Shown here piece after piece: positions 17,126 to 25,610 of a stretch of 36,925 nucleotides of DNA (positions are counted from its first letter, which is position 1; every line of letters starts with the position of its first letter). A model generated the notes under the pieces. That model ran no database searches. It had not been told where the DNA came from and saw nothing but the letters and a program-made list of their open reading frames with translations. The stretch is taken from assembly GCA_026692735.1 (NCBI GenBank), contig JAPLOD010000011.1:1-36925 (forward strand), read 5' to 3'. The translations under genes were made by a program, and so were the position numbers. The DNA is from Planctomycetota bacterium. Lineage in GTDB: Bacteria > Planctomycetota > SZUA-567 > H5-PLA8.

Positions 17126-17179
17126 GAGCTGACACCCTCCGTGCTGCACGGTTACGATCGTGCATGTCTTTGGCAAGAT

Positions 17180-17206
17180 ATTCTATGGCTGAGGACCGGC
17201 TGTCCA
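17180..17206 (-). promoter_or_regulatory. Putative promoter of the AraC gene
   Basis: On the minus strand there is TGGACA (17201-17206), a 15-base spacer and TAGAAT (17180-17185). The 118-base region 17126-17243 must also hold the promoter and operator of the divergent operon. No clear -35 for that direction was found, as expected for an activator-dependent promoter. Confidence 0.35.
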
Positions 17207-17243
17207 GTGTATGAATCAGCATAAACTGTACGAGGGGCGAATC

Positions 17244-18362
17244 ATGACCAGCAAGGAACGAATGCTCCGGGCGCTGAACAGGGAGAAACCTGACCGCCTG
17301 CCGGTGACCGTGCACCAGTGGCAGGGCTACCATCTCGACAGGTACCTGGGCAGCATCACTGCGTTGCAGGCGTTCGTGAAGTTCGACATGGACGCGCAGA
17401 TACAATACTTCTCGGACATGGGCCAGTTCTGGCTGCCGGATGCCGACTACACAAGGTCTTCCACACCGCAGTGGCGCGATGAGGTGAAGGTCATCAGCAG
17501 CGACCCGGACAAGCGGGTTGTGCATCATACCATCCACACGCCGGACGGAACGCTGTCCTACAAGACCAGCGGCGATCGCAAGACGACGTGGATTACAGAG
17601 TACCTCATCAAGCGGGACGAAGACCTCTCTCTTGTCCGCAAGTACATGCCTGTGCCCGAGCTTGAACTGGCACCGGTGGCGAAGGCGTACGACGAACTCG
17701 GCGACAACGGCATCCTGCGCGGCTTCGTCTGGGGCGATCAGGCCGGCTGCTGGCAGCACGCGTGCTGCCTGATGGACGTGAACGAACTCATCCTGAAGTG
17801 CATTGATCAGCCGGACTGGGTACACGAGCTGCTGAAGTGCCTGCTGGAACGCAAACTGCGTTTTGTCGAGACGATGAAGGGCGCGAAGTTCGACCTGATT
17901 GAGACCGGCGGCGGCGCGGCGTCGTCCACGCTCATCTCCCCCGCCCTGCATTGCGAGTTCTGTCTGCCGTACGACCGCAAGGTCCACGACGCCCTGCACG
18001 CGCTGGGGTTCAAGATCACCTACCACACCTGCGGCGGAACGTTTGGCATCGAGGAGCACATCGTCGCCAACGGCTGCGACGCTTCCGAGACGCTGGCGCC
18101 AAAGAGCATTGGCGGCAACCAGGAACCGTGGGAGATGAAGGCCAAGGTCGGCAACCGCATCGCGCTGATCGGCGGCATGGATCAGCACAATGTCCTGACG
18201 GCGGGAACGCCAAAGCAGATACGCAGCCAGGTGCGGCTGTTGTTCGAGAACGTCGGTCGTGATGGCGGCTACATTCTCTCATGTGCGGATCACTTCTTCG
18301 ACACGCCCCCTCAGCGCCTGCGGGCGTATGCGGCTGCGGCCAGAGAGTGCAGGTACGGATGA
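17244..18362 (+). CDS. URO-D/MtaA-type zinc methyltransferase family protein
   Basis: The protein is 372 residues from the ATG at 17244, with GAGGGG nine bases upstream; an in-frame ATG at 17211 lacks such a site. It belongs to the uroporphyrinogen decarboxylase superfamily (PF01208). It carries the zinc signature of the cobalamin-dependent methyltransferases MtaA/MtbA/CmuA: H261-x-C263, and C347 in GGYILSCADH. It lacks the HemE substrate-arginine motif, so haem synthesis is not its role. Methyl transfer to or from a corrinoid or thiol is the better family-level guess. No corrinoid protein is seen nearby. It is the first gene of an operon whose next gene overlaps its stop (ATGA) and encodes a secreted glycosidase. 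A role in removing methyl groups from sugars is inferred. Confidence 0.85.
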   Translation: MTSKERMLRALNREKPDRLPVTVHQWQGYHLDRYLGSITALQAFVKFDMDAQIQYFSDMGQFWLPDADYTRSSTPQWRDEVKVISSDPDKRVVHHTIHTPDGTLSYKTSGDRKTTWITEYLIKRDEDLSLVRKYMPVPELELAPVAKAYDELGDNGILRGFVWGDQAGCWQHACCLMDVNELILKCIDQPDWVHELLKCLLERKLRFVETMKGAKFDLIETGGGAASSTLISPALHCEFCLPYDRKVHDALHALGFKITYHTCGGTFGIEEHIVANGCDASETLAPKSIGGNQEPWEMKAKVGNRIALIGGMDQHNVLTAGTPKQIRSQVRLLFENVGRDGGYILSCADHFFDTPPQRLRAYAAAARECRYG

Positions 18363-21058
18363 GCGAACGCGCCGTGAGATATGGAGTCGGAATGGCAGGC
18401 GTCGTGCTTGCGGTCGCCGTGGCGCTCGACGGTGCGGCGCTCTGCGTGGAGGATTCCCGCGCGAAGGACACGGCCGCTGTCAGCAGTCGCGTGGATTGGC
18501 CGGAGTTCCTCAAGCGGCACGACCTGATCTGGGAGACGCCGCCCGGACAGTTCGATCACGGCGCGTTCCTGGGCAACGGACTCCTCGGCGCGATGATCTA
18601 CAGCGACGGACCGAACCGGCTACGCTGGGAGATGGGCCGCTCCGACGTGACCGAGCATCGCCGCGACAACAACCGTCTGCCCATCGGCGGGATGGTCCTG
18701 CACACGGCCGGCAGGATCCAGAGCGGCACAATACGGCTCGACCTGTGGCACGCTGAAGTACGCGGTGACCTTACAACCGACAAGGGTACACTGAAGTTCC
18801 GCTCGCTAATCCACACTGAAGAGATGTTCCTGCTTGTCGAACTCGAGACCTCCGACGGGGAGAAGGATGCGAAGTTCTCGTGGAGCGCGACGCCCGCCGT
18901 GGATGCGGTGAACGCCAGTTTCAAAGACCCGCCGAATCCGCCGTCGCGCACCGACACGGAAGGCGACGTGTCGGTCTGCGTGCAGCCGCGGGTTGCCGGC
19001 GGCGAATTCGCAACGGCGTGGAAGGAAGTACCACTCGACGCAACGCATCGCCGGCTATTTCTGAGCATCGCGGACTCGCTCCCCGGCAACACGGCGAAGC
19101 AGGACGCTGTGGCATCGGTGGAGAGAGCCGGCAAGGCCGATCTGAATGCCCTCGTGGAGCGCCACCGCAACTGGTGGCACTCGTTTTACCCGAAGAGCTT
19201 TGTCTCCGTTCCCGACACGAAGGTCGAGAGTTTCTACTGGGCGCAGATGTACAAGCTTGGCTGCGCCACGCGCAGCGACCGGCCGGTGATGGACCTGCTC
19301 GGCCCGTGGTTCAGGAATACGGGCTGGCCGCGAATCTGGTGGAACCTGAACATCGAGATCTGCTACCTGCCCGTCTACGCATCGAATCATCTGGAGATCG
19401 GCGAGTCTCTGGTTCGCTTCCTGGACGGCAACCGCGCGAACTTCGTCCGCAACGCGAAGGAAATCTGGAAATTCGATGACTGCGCAACGGTCCCGCATAC
19501 GACCTGCTACGAAGGCCTGCGTGGCAACGGCAGCCGCGCGCCTCAGGGCTACATCAACCCCGGCGACTTCACCTGGGCGTTGCATGATTACTGGCTGCAC
19601 TACCGCTTCTCGATGGATGAGAACATCATCACGGACCAGCAGAAGCATGCGTTCTACCCCCTGCTGCGCGGCAGCGTGAACCTGTACCTGAAGCTGCTCG
19701 TCAAAGGCGACGACGGCAAACTCCACCTGCCGACGATGCATTCCCCAGAATACGGCGACGCGAAGGACAACAACTACAACCTGGCTCTCCTGCGATGGGG
19801 CTGTCAGACGCTGCTGGACCTCAACCGCCGGTACAAGCTCAACGACGCGCTCGTTCCCGAGTGGGAGAACGTGCTACAGAACCTAGTGGACTACCCGCGC
19901 GACGAGAACGGCATGCGCATCGGAGCGAATGTGCCTTTCAGCCGCTCGCACCGACACTGGTCGCAGATGCTGATGATGTACCCGCTGTATCTCATGAACT
20001 GGGAACAGCCTGAGCACCGCGACCTCATGCGCAAGTCGGTCGAGCACTGGCTGTCCGTGCAGAACGGCCGCGAAATCTACGGCTGGTCGCGCGCTGCGGC
20101 TTCGTCGCTGTATTCGGCCATGGGCGACGGAGACAAGGCGCTCTTCAACCTGCACAAGCACCTGTCGGACAAACGGTTCGTCATGCCCAACACCATGTAC
20201 ATTGAGGGCTCACCGGTGATCGAGTGCGCGCTCTTCGCCGCGAAGTCGCTCCAGGACATGCTCGTCCAAAGCTGGGGCGGCACGATCCGCGTGTTCCCCG
20301 CGCTCCCGACGGAATGGAAGGATGCCGTCTTCCACGACCTCCGCACCGAAGGCGCGTTCCTGGTCAGCGCCGAACGCAAGGGCGGGAAAACACGCTGGGT
20401 GCGGATCAGGAGTCTTGGCGGCGAACCGTGCCATATCAGGTCCACCCTCGACGGCGACGCAAGGGCTACGGTGGGCGGCAAGGATGTGTCGGCGAAAGCG
20501 CTCGGCGACGGCGTGTATGAACTCGGCCTAGCCAAGGACGAAGAGGCATTGCTCTATGCCGGCGACAGGCCGCAGGCGCCGACCGTTGAGCCGCTCGTCG
20601 CGGCGGCCGAGGACTGCAACCAATACGGCGTCAAAGTCCGCAAGAAGAAGGACCTAAAGCTCGCGCTGTCGAGCGGCAAACCGGCGAAGGCGTCCAGCAT
20701 CTGGAGCGCCGAGTACGATGCCGCCAAGGCGTTCGACGACGACGATTCGACGCGCTGGGGCGCTGCGCCGAATTCCCGCAGCGGGTGGCTGGAAGTTGAC
20801 CTGCAGCAAGACGCACTGATCGGCCGGGCGGTTATCATGGAAATCGGTTTTCCTCGCACGGAGGAGTTTGCCATCGAGTACAAGGCGGGCGACATGTGGA
20901 AGGAACTCGTCCACGGGACCACGATCGCAGGCGAGAAGACGTTTGACTTCGCGCCCGTGACAGCACGCTACGTCAGGCTTACCATTCTGCGGGCCAACGA
21001 AGTGCCGACGCTGGAGGAGTTCCGAGTGCTGCCGCCGGCGTCGAAGGCCACGCCGTAG
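18359..21058 (+). CDS. Secreted GH95-like glycoside hydrolase with F5/8 type C domain
   Basis: The protein is 899 residues from the ATG overlapping the URO-D stop. The signal sequence is about 1-30 (GMAGVVLAVAVALDGAALC). The GNGLLGAMIYS motif matches the N-domain of GH95 (GNGRLGAM). An alpha/alpha-toroid follows, with HSPE464YGD at the position of the GH95 acid motif (SPEN). IE616GSP then stands where fucosidases have a DGN/DAN base motif. RVFPALPTEWKDAVFHDLRT is the typical GH95 ending. Residues about 764-892 are an F5/8 type C (CBM32-like) carbohydrate-binding domain. GH95 enzymes are alpha-L-fucosidases or galactosidases. The altered base residue leaves the specificity open. It probably acts outside the cytoplasm. 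Confidence 0.85.
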   Translation: MSERAVRYGVGMAGVVLAVAVALDGAALCVEDSRAKDTAAVSSRVDWPEFLKRHDLIWETPPGQFDHGAFLGNGLLGAMIYSDGPNRLRWEMGRSDVTEHRRDNNRLPIGGMVLHTAGRIQSGTIRLDLWHAEVRGDLTTDKGTLKFRSLIHTEEMFLLVELETSDGEKDAKFSWSATPAVDAVNASFKDPPNPPSRTDTEGDVSVCVQPRVAGGEFATAWKEVPLDATHRRLFLSIADSLPGNTAKQDAVASVERAGKADLNALVERHRNWWHSFYPKSFVSVPDTKVESFYWAQMYKLGCATRSDRPVMDLLGPWFRNTGWPRIWWNLNIEICYLPVYASNHLEIGESLVRFLDGNRANFVRNAKEIWKFDDCATVPHTTCYEGLRGNGSRAPQGYINPGDFTWALHDYWLHYRFSMDENIITDQQKHAFYPLLRGSVNLYLKLLVKGDDGKLHLPTMHSPEYGDAKDNNYNLALLRWGCQTLLDLNRRYKLNDALVPEWENVLQNLVDYPRDENGMRIGANVPFSRSHRHWSQMLMMYPLYLMNWEQPEHRDLMRKSVEHWLSVQNGREIYGWSRAAASSLYSAMGDGDKALFNLHKHLSDKRFVMPNTMYIEGSPVIECALFAAKSLQDMLVQSWGGTIRVFPALPTEWKDAVFHDLRTEGAFLVSAERKGGKTRWVRIRSLGGEPCHIRSTLDGDARATVGGKDVSAKALGDGVYELGLAKDEEALLYAGDRPQAPTVEPLVAAAEDCNQYGVKVRKKKDLKLALSSGKPAKASSIWSAEYDAAKAFDDDDSTRWGAAPNSRSGWLEVDLQQDALIGRAVIMEIGFPRTEEFAIEYKAGDMWKELVHGTTIAGEKTFDFAPVTARYVRLTILRANEVPTLEEFRVLPPASKATP

Positions 21059-21074
21059 TAAGCCAGGAGGAGAC

Positions 21075-22568
21075 ATGAACGGTTCCTGCCGGCCAGTGTT
21101 TCCCACCATTCTGCTGATGGTCGCTGCGGCGTGGGGAGTCTCGTCGGCCGAGCCTCCTGTGTCTGCAACCGAGAACCGGATCAAGGCGTTCTGTATTGAC
21201 TTCAACTGGAGCAAAGGCGTCTTTGCTGCCCCGGGGACCTTTGCCCATGCGTCAGCCGAGGAGCACTTCAAGTGGTATCGAGACCTCGGAATCAACACGA
21301 TCCAGACTTTCTGCGTCAGTTGCGACGGCCACGCCTGGTTCCGCGGCAGCGTCGCGCCATTCCAGCCGGGGATGAAGGGGGACTTTCTCAAGGAACTGAC
21401 CGCTCTGGGCCACGCGAATGGTCTGAAGGTCATGGGTTATTTCTGTGTTGCGGCCAACACGCACTGGGGGAAGATGCATCCCGAACTGAGCCATGGCACG
21501 CCCGGAAACGCTCCGCACATCCCGCTCTCCACGCCGTATCTCGACTACCTCTGCGCCAGCATCAAGGACGCTCTCACCTGCACGGGCATTGACGGCTTCA
21601 TGATCGACTGGGTGTGGGAGGTTGATCCCAAGTGGACCGACTGCGAGAAGACGATGTACCGGGAACTCTTCGGCGAGGCGTTCCCCGCGTCCGGAGCCGT
21701 GCCGGCGGACAGGATTGCGGAGTTTAAGCGGCGCGCCGTGGACCGCGCTTGGGGGCGTATCCACGAAACAACCAAGTCCGTGAAGGCCGATACCGTTCTC
21801 TGGCTGAGCTGCAATAACCTCAACGATCCCCAGGTGAAGGGTTCGCGGCTGTTCCGCGAGATTGACTGGCTCATGAACGAGCACCCCGACTTCGCGTCTC
21901 TTGAGGCGGCGCGAAAGGCAGCCGGACCGCACACGAAGATAGTGCAGTGCGTGTGCGGGTGGGGGGCGCAGCACAACACGAGGCACATCATCCGGTCGCT
22001 CGAAACGCAGGATGTCGGCTTCTACGGGTTCGCCGAGCCGGAGGTAAAGACGACGCTTCCGCCGTCGGGGTCGCAGAACCCGCATCTCGCTGGCAACGCA
22101 CTGAACATCATGCGGATGCGCGAAGTCTTTCATGGAATTCGCGTCGTTATCCGCCCGGAACCTGACGGACGCATCGTGCTGAAGGCCCGTGACGCCGAGA
22201 CGCACGGACACACTCCGGCCTACGCGGGAACGGACGGCAACGACCACATCGGCTGGTGGGGCGACCCGAAGGACTCGGTAAGCTGGACATTCGACGCGCC
22301 CCGCGCTGGTATGTACGCCGTGGAAGTCATGTACTCCTGCGCAGCAGGCGCGGGCGGGAGTGCGTTCACTGTGTCGCTGGGGGAGCAGTCGCTGGCTGGC
22401 ACGGCGAAAGAGACGGGATCGTGGAAGACCTACACCCCTCAGGACCTCGGCACGCTTCGGCTCGACAAGGCTGGAGAACACGCCCTGGTTGTGAAGCCCA
22501 AGACGCCGCCGACGTGGAAAGTCATTGGGCTGCAGTCGATAACGCTCAAACCCGCGGCAGGCGAGTAA
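21075..22568 (+). CDS. Secreted GH29-like TIM-barrel protein with C-terminal carbohydrate-binding-like domain
   Basis: The protein is 497 residues, with a strong AGGAGGAG ribosome binding site. The signal peptide is about 1-25 (PTILLMVAAAWGVSSA). Residues 35-350 have a TIM-barrel pattern resembling alpha-L-fucosidase-type (GH29) or related barrels: IKAFCIDFNWSKG, GLKVMGYFC, and GIDGFMID178WVWE, where D178 at the end of a strand is a candidate nucleophile. Residues about 370-497 are a beta-sandwich like CBM6/CBM35 or the DUF5077 domain. The family call is approximate. It is the last gene of the AraC-linked operon, 16 bases after the GH95-like gene. Confidence 0.75.
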   Translation: MNGSCRPVFPTILLMVAAAWGVSSAEPPVSATENRIKAFCIDFNWSKGVFAAPGTFAHASAEEHFKWYRDLGINTIQTFCVSCDGHAWFRGSVAPFQPGMKGDFLKELTALGHANGLKVMGYFCVAANTHWGKMHPELSHGTPGNAPHIPLSTPYLDYLCASIKDALTCTGIDGFMIDWVWEVDPKWTDCEKTMYRELFGEAFPASGAVPADRIAEFKRRAVDRAWGRIHETTKSVKADTVLWLSCNNLNDPQVKGSRLFREIDWLMNEHPDFASLEAARKAAGPHTKIVQCVCGWGAQHNTRHIIRSLETQDVGFYGFAEPEVKTTLPPSGSQNPHLAGNALNIMRMREVFHGIRVVIRPEPDGRIVLKARDAETHGHTPAYAGTDGNDHIGWWGDPKDSVSWTFDAPRAGMYAVEVMYSCAAGAGGSAFTVSLGEQSLAGTAKETGSWKTYTPQDLGTLRLDKAGEHALVVKPKTPPTWKVIGLQSITLKPAAGE

Positions 22569-22638
22569 CCCGGCGAGCGCACGGGTTGGATGTGGCGCGG
22601 GCCATGGAGCTGCCGAGCGGGATGCCCCTGCTACGCTA

Positions 22639-23046
22639 TCAGTAATCCGTCCGGACAGTGACTGTCCCCTTGAGTCCTTGGCGCAGCTTGGCCGAATGCG
22701 CGGCCTCGCGGCGGAAGCGTTCGCGCTCTTCCGTGGTGGCTTCGTCGCTGGCCAGCATGACCTTCAGCGCGACGCGCCGGTTCAGGCGCGTGTCGAAGGC
22801 TTCGTAAACCGCCCCCATACCGCCGCGACCCAGCATGCCCAGGAGTTCATACGGGCCAAGCTTGCGGGCCTTGATGCGGCGTGAACTGACCTTCGGTTCG
22901 GCGGCTTCGCTGGCAGCGCCGGCGTCCACTCCGACGGATAGCGCTTCCGCTTCGCCGCCGGTCGTGGCGGGACGAATGGGCCGCAGCGTCTCGCCGGGGT
23001 CCTCGCTCGGCGGCTTCGGCAGTGGCATAGTCGGGTCGTCCGTCAT
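22639..23046 (-). pseudogene. Truncated paralogue of the WD40 kinase, 5' fragment
   Basis: The frame encodes 135 residues. It begins MTDDPTMPLPKPP like the 1143-residue kinase and keeps LGRGGMGAVYEA, RRVALKVML and RFRREAAHSAKLR. It then breaks exactly where HPNIVP would follow and ends in an unrelated GLKGTVTVRTDY tail. The junction at about 22678 adjoins a 15-base palindrome (22653-22667). The catalytic and WD40 parts are absent, so it cannot signal. The upstream promoter is also duplicated but has a 19-base spacer. Homologous DNA continues across the start to about 23183. Confidence 0.8.
22653..22667. repeat. Palindrome at the kinase-fragment junction
   Basis: GGACAGTGACTGTCC is a perfect 7-bp inverted repeat around one base, followed by CC. 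GGGGACAG...CTGTCCCC palindromes of this kind are often seen around REP-type elements and RAYT transposases. No transposase is visible here. Confidence 0.5.
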
Positions 23047-23081
23047 GCCCGTGGCCTCGATAGGTAGCGGCTACGGGCGAG

Positions 23082-23112
23082 ACTATACCGCTGCTGCCGG
23101 CGAAGCGGGCAA
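23082..23112 (-). promoter_or_regulatory. Duplicated kinase promoter with altered spacer
   Basis: On the minus strand there is TTGCCC (23107-23112) and TATAGT (23082-23087), as at 15498-15526, but the spacer is 19 rather than 17 bases. This should weaken it and fits a decaying copy. Confidence 0.5.
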
Positions 23113-23135
23113 ACAGCGGAATTGAGGCCCTCAGC

Positions 23136-23357
23136 GTGGCGATGCCTGGTGATCAGGTCGTCATGGCACACGCCGGGCCGGATAACGTGGGCAGCCCAGG
23201 GCCGACCAGCTATACTGCCGCCGTGTTTGAGAAGAAGCCCAGGGCGGCAGACAAGCGCGAGCGCGTATCCTGCCTGCGCTGCAACCGGACGTTCCGGTCG
23301 CCGGATAAGCGGCATATACGCCTGTGCCCGAACTGCAGGAAAAGAAGAGCCGACTGA
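23136..23357 (+). CDS. Small zinc-ribbon protein
   Basis: The protein is up to 73 residues from the GTG at 23136. Other starts are ATG 23142, ATG 23163 and GTG 23223, and none has a convincing ribosome binding site. The C-terminal half is a classic four-cysteine zinc ribbon: VSCLRCNRTF, then RLCPNCRKRRAD. The N-terminal 20 residues come from DNA homologous to the upstream side of the WD40 kinase, so the shorter GTG start (44 residues) may be the true one. Such small ribbons are common in PVC genomes and have no known function; nucleic-acid binding is a guess. It is divergent from the kinase fragment. Confidence 0.6.
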   Translation: MAMPGDQVVMAHAGPDNVGSPGPTSYTAAVFEKKPRAADKRERVSCLRCNRTFRSPDKRHIRLCPNCRKRRAD

Positions 23358-23779
23358 TCGGTCCAAGCCCCATAGCCGAACGATTCACATCCGTGGTTGC
23401 CAGGTCCAAGAGACACCGCGGGGCGTACCGGCTGGAATCGAAGGCCAGGTCTTTGGGCGCGACGGGGATACCGGATATCGAGCGTGCCTGCGACCTGGCG
23501 GCTGGCCACGGCGCGTTTCGCCTGCGCGAACTGCGAGCGCTGATCAAGGAGCCAGTCGAGCAGCAGCAACTGGAGTTCATGGCCGAGCACCCCGTCAGCC
23601 TTCCAGTGCTTCCTGATCGCCGGGAAGAGTCCGTACGCTTCCCTGAACGTCGTTTCCCGTTCGACCACGCCAGCGGGGCTGGTCGGTTTCCTCGTGCCGT
23701 CAAGAACAAGGCTGTACGTCTCGGGCTTCCCGCCGCTGTACTGGATGATGGCTCGTTGGCATCGCATGAACGCAAGCAT
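23210..23779 (-). CDS. Hypothetical protein
   Basis: The frame gives 189 residues from the ATG at 23779, or from the ATG at 23767. The N-terminal 95 residues read like a natural soluble protein (RAIIQYSGGKPETYSLVLDG, FREAYGLFPAIRKHWKADG, GHELQLLLLDWLLDQRSQ). The C-terminal third is antisense to the zinc-ribbon gene and is less convincing, so the real protein may be shorter or broken. A minus-strand CTGCAC-17-TATGCT promoter-like pair lies at the left edge of the repeat at 23786. In that reading the transcript would be nearly leaderless. No family is recognised. Confidence 0.4.
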   Translation of the reverse strand: MLAFMRCQRAIIQYSGGKPETYSLVLDGTRKPTSPAGVVERETTFREAYGLFPAIRKHWKADGVLGHELQLLLLDWLLDQRSQFAQAKRAVASRQVAGTLDIRYPRRAQRPGLRFQPVRPAVSLGPGNHGCESFGYGAWTDQSALLFLQFGHRRICRLSGDRNVRLQRRQDTRSRLSAALGFFSNTAAV

Positions 23780-23785
23780 AGCACA

Positions 23786-23945
23786 TTCCGGGGCCTGGTG
23801 CAGCTACGACTGACGGCATTCAGTGGAGGACAAGGCACCTGGATGGCACGCTGCCGTGGCAGAGATGCTTTGCGCGGAGAATGGCGTTGACTACAATGCC
23901 ACGAAATCGAGTCGCCGAAGCGGCTCATCCAGGAAATCCCAGGCA
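23786..23945 (+). repeat. Dispersed promoter-leader module, copy A
   Basis: This copy shares the block TTCCGGGGCCTGG through CACCTGGATGGCAC with copy B (27474-27636). It shares the promoter and leader through TCATCCAGGAAATCC with copy C (31217-31330). Its leader holds a 7-bp hairpin (23909-23926, loop CGAA) that is also in copy C. It precedes the secreted esterase gene. Confidence 0.7.
23870..23897 (+). promoter_or_regulatory. Promoter of the secreted esterase, module copy A
   Basis: TTGCGC (23870-23875), a 16-base spacer and TACAAT (23892-23897). The architecture is preserved at 27559-27586 and 31243-31270. Transcription would start near 23904, giving a leader of about 58 bases. Confidence 0.65.
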
Positions 23946-23961
23946 GGGAACGGAGAGGCTG

Positions 23962-25212
23962 ATGAAGAAACTGTTTTTCGCACTTCTCATGGCGACGGTG
24001 CTTCCGCTTTGTGCCGAAGAGACCGATTGGCAACCGACCAAGGATCAGAGCAAGGCCAAAGACCTGGTGGTCACCGGGAGATCGCTTGACGTCTTTCAGC
24101 ACGGAGTGAAAAAGGAATGGGGATACAAGGCGCCGCAGCAGGACACCTTCATTGTCATCCATCCCAAGACTGAGCGCAAAAACGCGCCGCTGTATGTCGT
24201 GCTTCATTCTGCAGGGCACGATGTCATTTCCTGCGTGAAATGCACAGCCAACGTCGGCAACCACGATATCTATCACTCGCCCGAGGATTTCTATGCGCTC
24301 TATCTCGACTGCCGCGCCAACGCCGGCGATTGGTGGTGGGGTGGCATGCACGCAAAAGATGCGAACCTGATCAAGAAGAATTCTGGCGGCGACCCGATGC
24401 CCGTGGAAAAGCGCGTGATGGACACGGTCAAGTGGGTGATGAAGACGTACGAGATTGACCCGAACCGCGTGTATCTGTGCGGAAACTCCATGGGGGGCAG
24501 TGGCACGCTCGGTATCGGCATGCGCAACGGTGATGTATTCGCCGCAATCAAGGCCAATGTCCCCGCCGGCATTGAACATGTTTCGCACCGCATGTACTTT
24601 CCGCCACAGACGGTGCCGGACAACGTTAAGCTTCCCGATCCTCCGGTTGCCGTTGACTATTCCGCGCCGAACGACGGCTGGTCCTTCGGCCACGAACGTT
24701 TTGTGAAAGCCATGAGCGACCGGAAGTACGCGCTCTATTCCTATTGGGGACCGTTCGGCCACGCCAACAATCACGCGGCGATCATGAAGGTCAACGATCT
24801 GATCAACTCGTTCGACTGGCTGAGCGTCAAGAAGAACGAGCCGTACCCGGTCTTCACCAACGCGTCCAACAACAGTACGCTGCCCTGGCCCGACAACCTG
24901 AACGAGAAAACGCCTGGACAGATCAACGCGTTCTTCCGCTGGAAGAACATCAGCGATGCGAAGGACAAACTCGAAATGTCGCTCTTCCTGACTTCTTCCG
25001 CAGATCTCAAGACGACGTTTGAGATTCCCAAGGAAGCGAGCGCGGACGTTTCTGTGCGCAGGATCCAGAATATGCAGGTGAAGCCTGGCGAGGCGATCAA
25101 GTGGACCTTTGGCGCGGCGAAAGGCGAAGTCAAGGCCGATGCCGTGGGACTCATCAGCATCCCCGGCCTGAAGATCACCGCCGAGCCGACGACGTTGACC
25201 GTCAGCAGATAG
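23962..25212 (+). CDS. Secreted alpha/beta-hydrolase (esterase-like)
   Basis: The protein is 416 residues from the ATG at 23962, preceded by GGAGAGG. A longer frame from 23881 starts inside the promoter and is rejected. The signal peptide is MKKLFFALLMATVLPLCAEE. The alpha/beta-hydrolase core shows LYVVLHSAGHD (oxyanion region), VYLCGNS176MGGSG (nucleophile elbow) and a catalytic histidine in FGHANNH (H267 or H271). A C-terminal beta-rich domain of about 110 residues follows (FFRWKNISDAKDKLEMSLFL onward). The layout resembles the feruloyl/acetyl-esterase and PHB-depolymerase-like group that removes acyl groups from plant polysaccharides. The substrate is not determined. It is expressed from promoter module A. 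Confidence 0.85.
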   Translation: MKKLFFALLMATVLPLCAEETDWQPTKDQSKAKDLVVTGRSLDVFQHGVKKEWGYKAPQQDTFIVIHPKTERKNAPLYVVLHSAGHDVISCVKCTANVGNHDIYHSPEDFYALYLDCRANAGDWWWGGMHAKDANLIKKNSGGDPMPVEKRVMDTVKWVMKTYEIDPNRVYLCGNSMGGSGTLGIGMRNGDVFAAIKANVPAGIEHVSHRMYFPPQTVPDNVKLPDPPVAVDYSAPNDGWSFGHERFVKAMSDRKYALYSYWGPFGHANNHAAIMKVNDLINSFDWLSVKKNEPYPVFTNASNNSTLPWPDNLNEKTPGQINAFFRWKNISDAKDKLEMSLFLTSSADLKTTFEIPKEASADVSVRRIQNMQVKPGEAIKWTFGAAKGEVKADAVGLISIPGLKITAEPTTLTVSR

Positions 25213-25610
25213 ACTGACGACCCCGCGGCAGCCCAGCAACAATCCATCCCATCGAGTGAGCGGAAGCGGTATCGTCTGCGCACGCCGGCCAAAGACTCTG
25301 TCGCGAAGACGTTCGCCGCTTGCGGCGTGGGTTTGCCGCCCACGATCCACCAGATCCAGTAGCCCGCCGTTCCCGTCCGGCGGAACAGAACAGTGTGGCA
25401 CTACGCCCCGTGCCAATTCCATGAACTAGCGCCGATTCAGAAGTTCCGAAAAGTCACTGTAGAAGATGAGTGTGAGGAAAGCGCGAAAGATCCTGGGCGC
25501 TACCGGCCGATGGCTCCCGCAATTCCAAAGCGCGCAAGGCTACGGACGTCATCGCGTCCATGGATTCGCTCCACTTCAGACGCCGTGCAACTCCCGAGGA
25601 AAGCGCCGGA
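25213..25610. other. Intergenic region between convergent genes
   Basis: About 400 bases lie between the esterase and the beta-helix gene. CCGCCG...CGGCGG near 25365 forms a small hairpin without a T-run. Short frames on both strands (for example plus 25466-25648) show no recognisable motif. I see no supported gene. Confidence 0.4.

Noticed and set aside
16449-18188. Minus-strand open frame of 579 codons
   Set aside because: It runs antisense to the URO-D gene and out of frame through the AraC gene; both have clear family motifs.
25365-25384. CCGCCG/CGGCGG hairpin as a terminator
   Set aside because: The stem is six base pairs with an eight-base loop and no T-run. It is too weak to call.
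23161-25422. Minus-strand open frame of 753 codons
   Set aside because: It is the antisense of the esterase gene, which has a signal peptide, a GxSxG elbow and a promoter. Its own translation has no motif.
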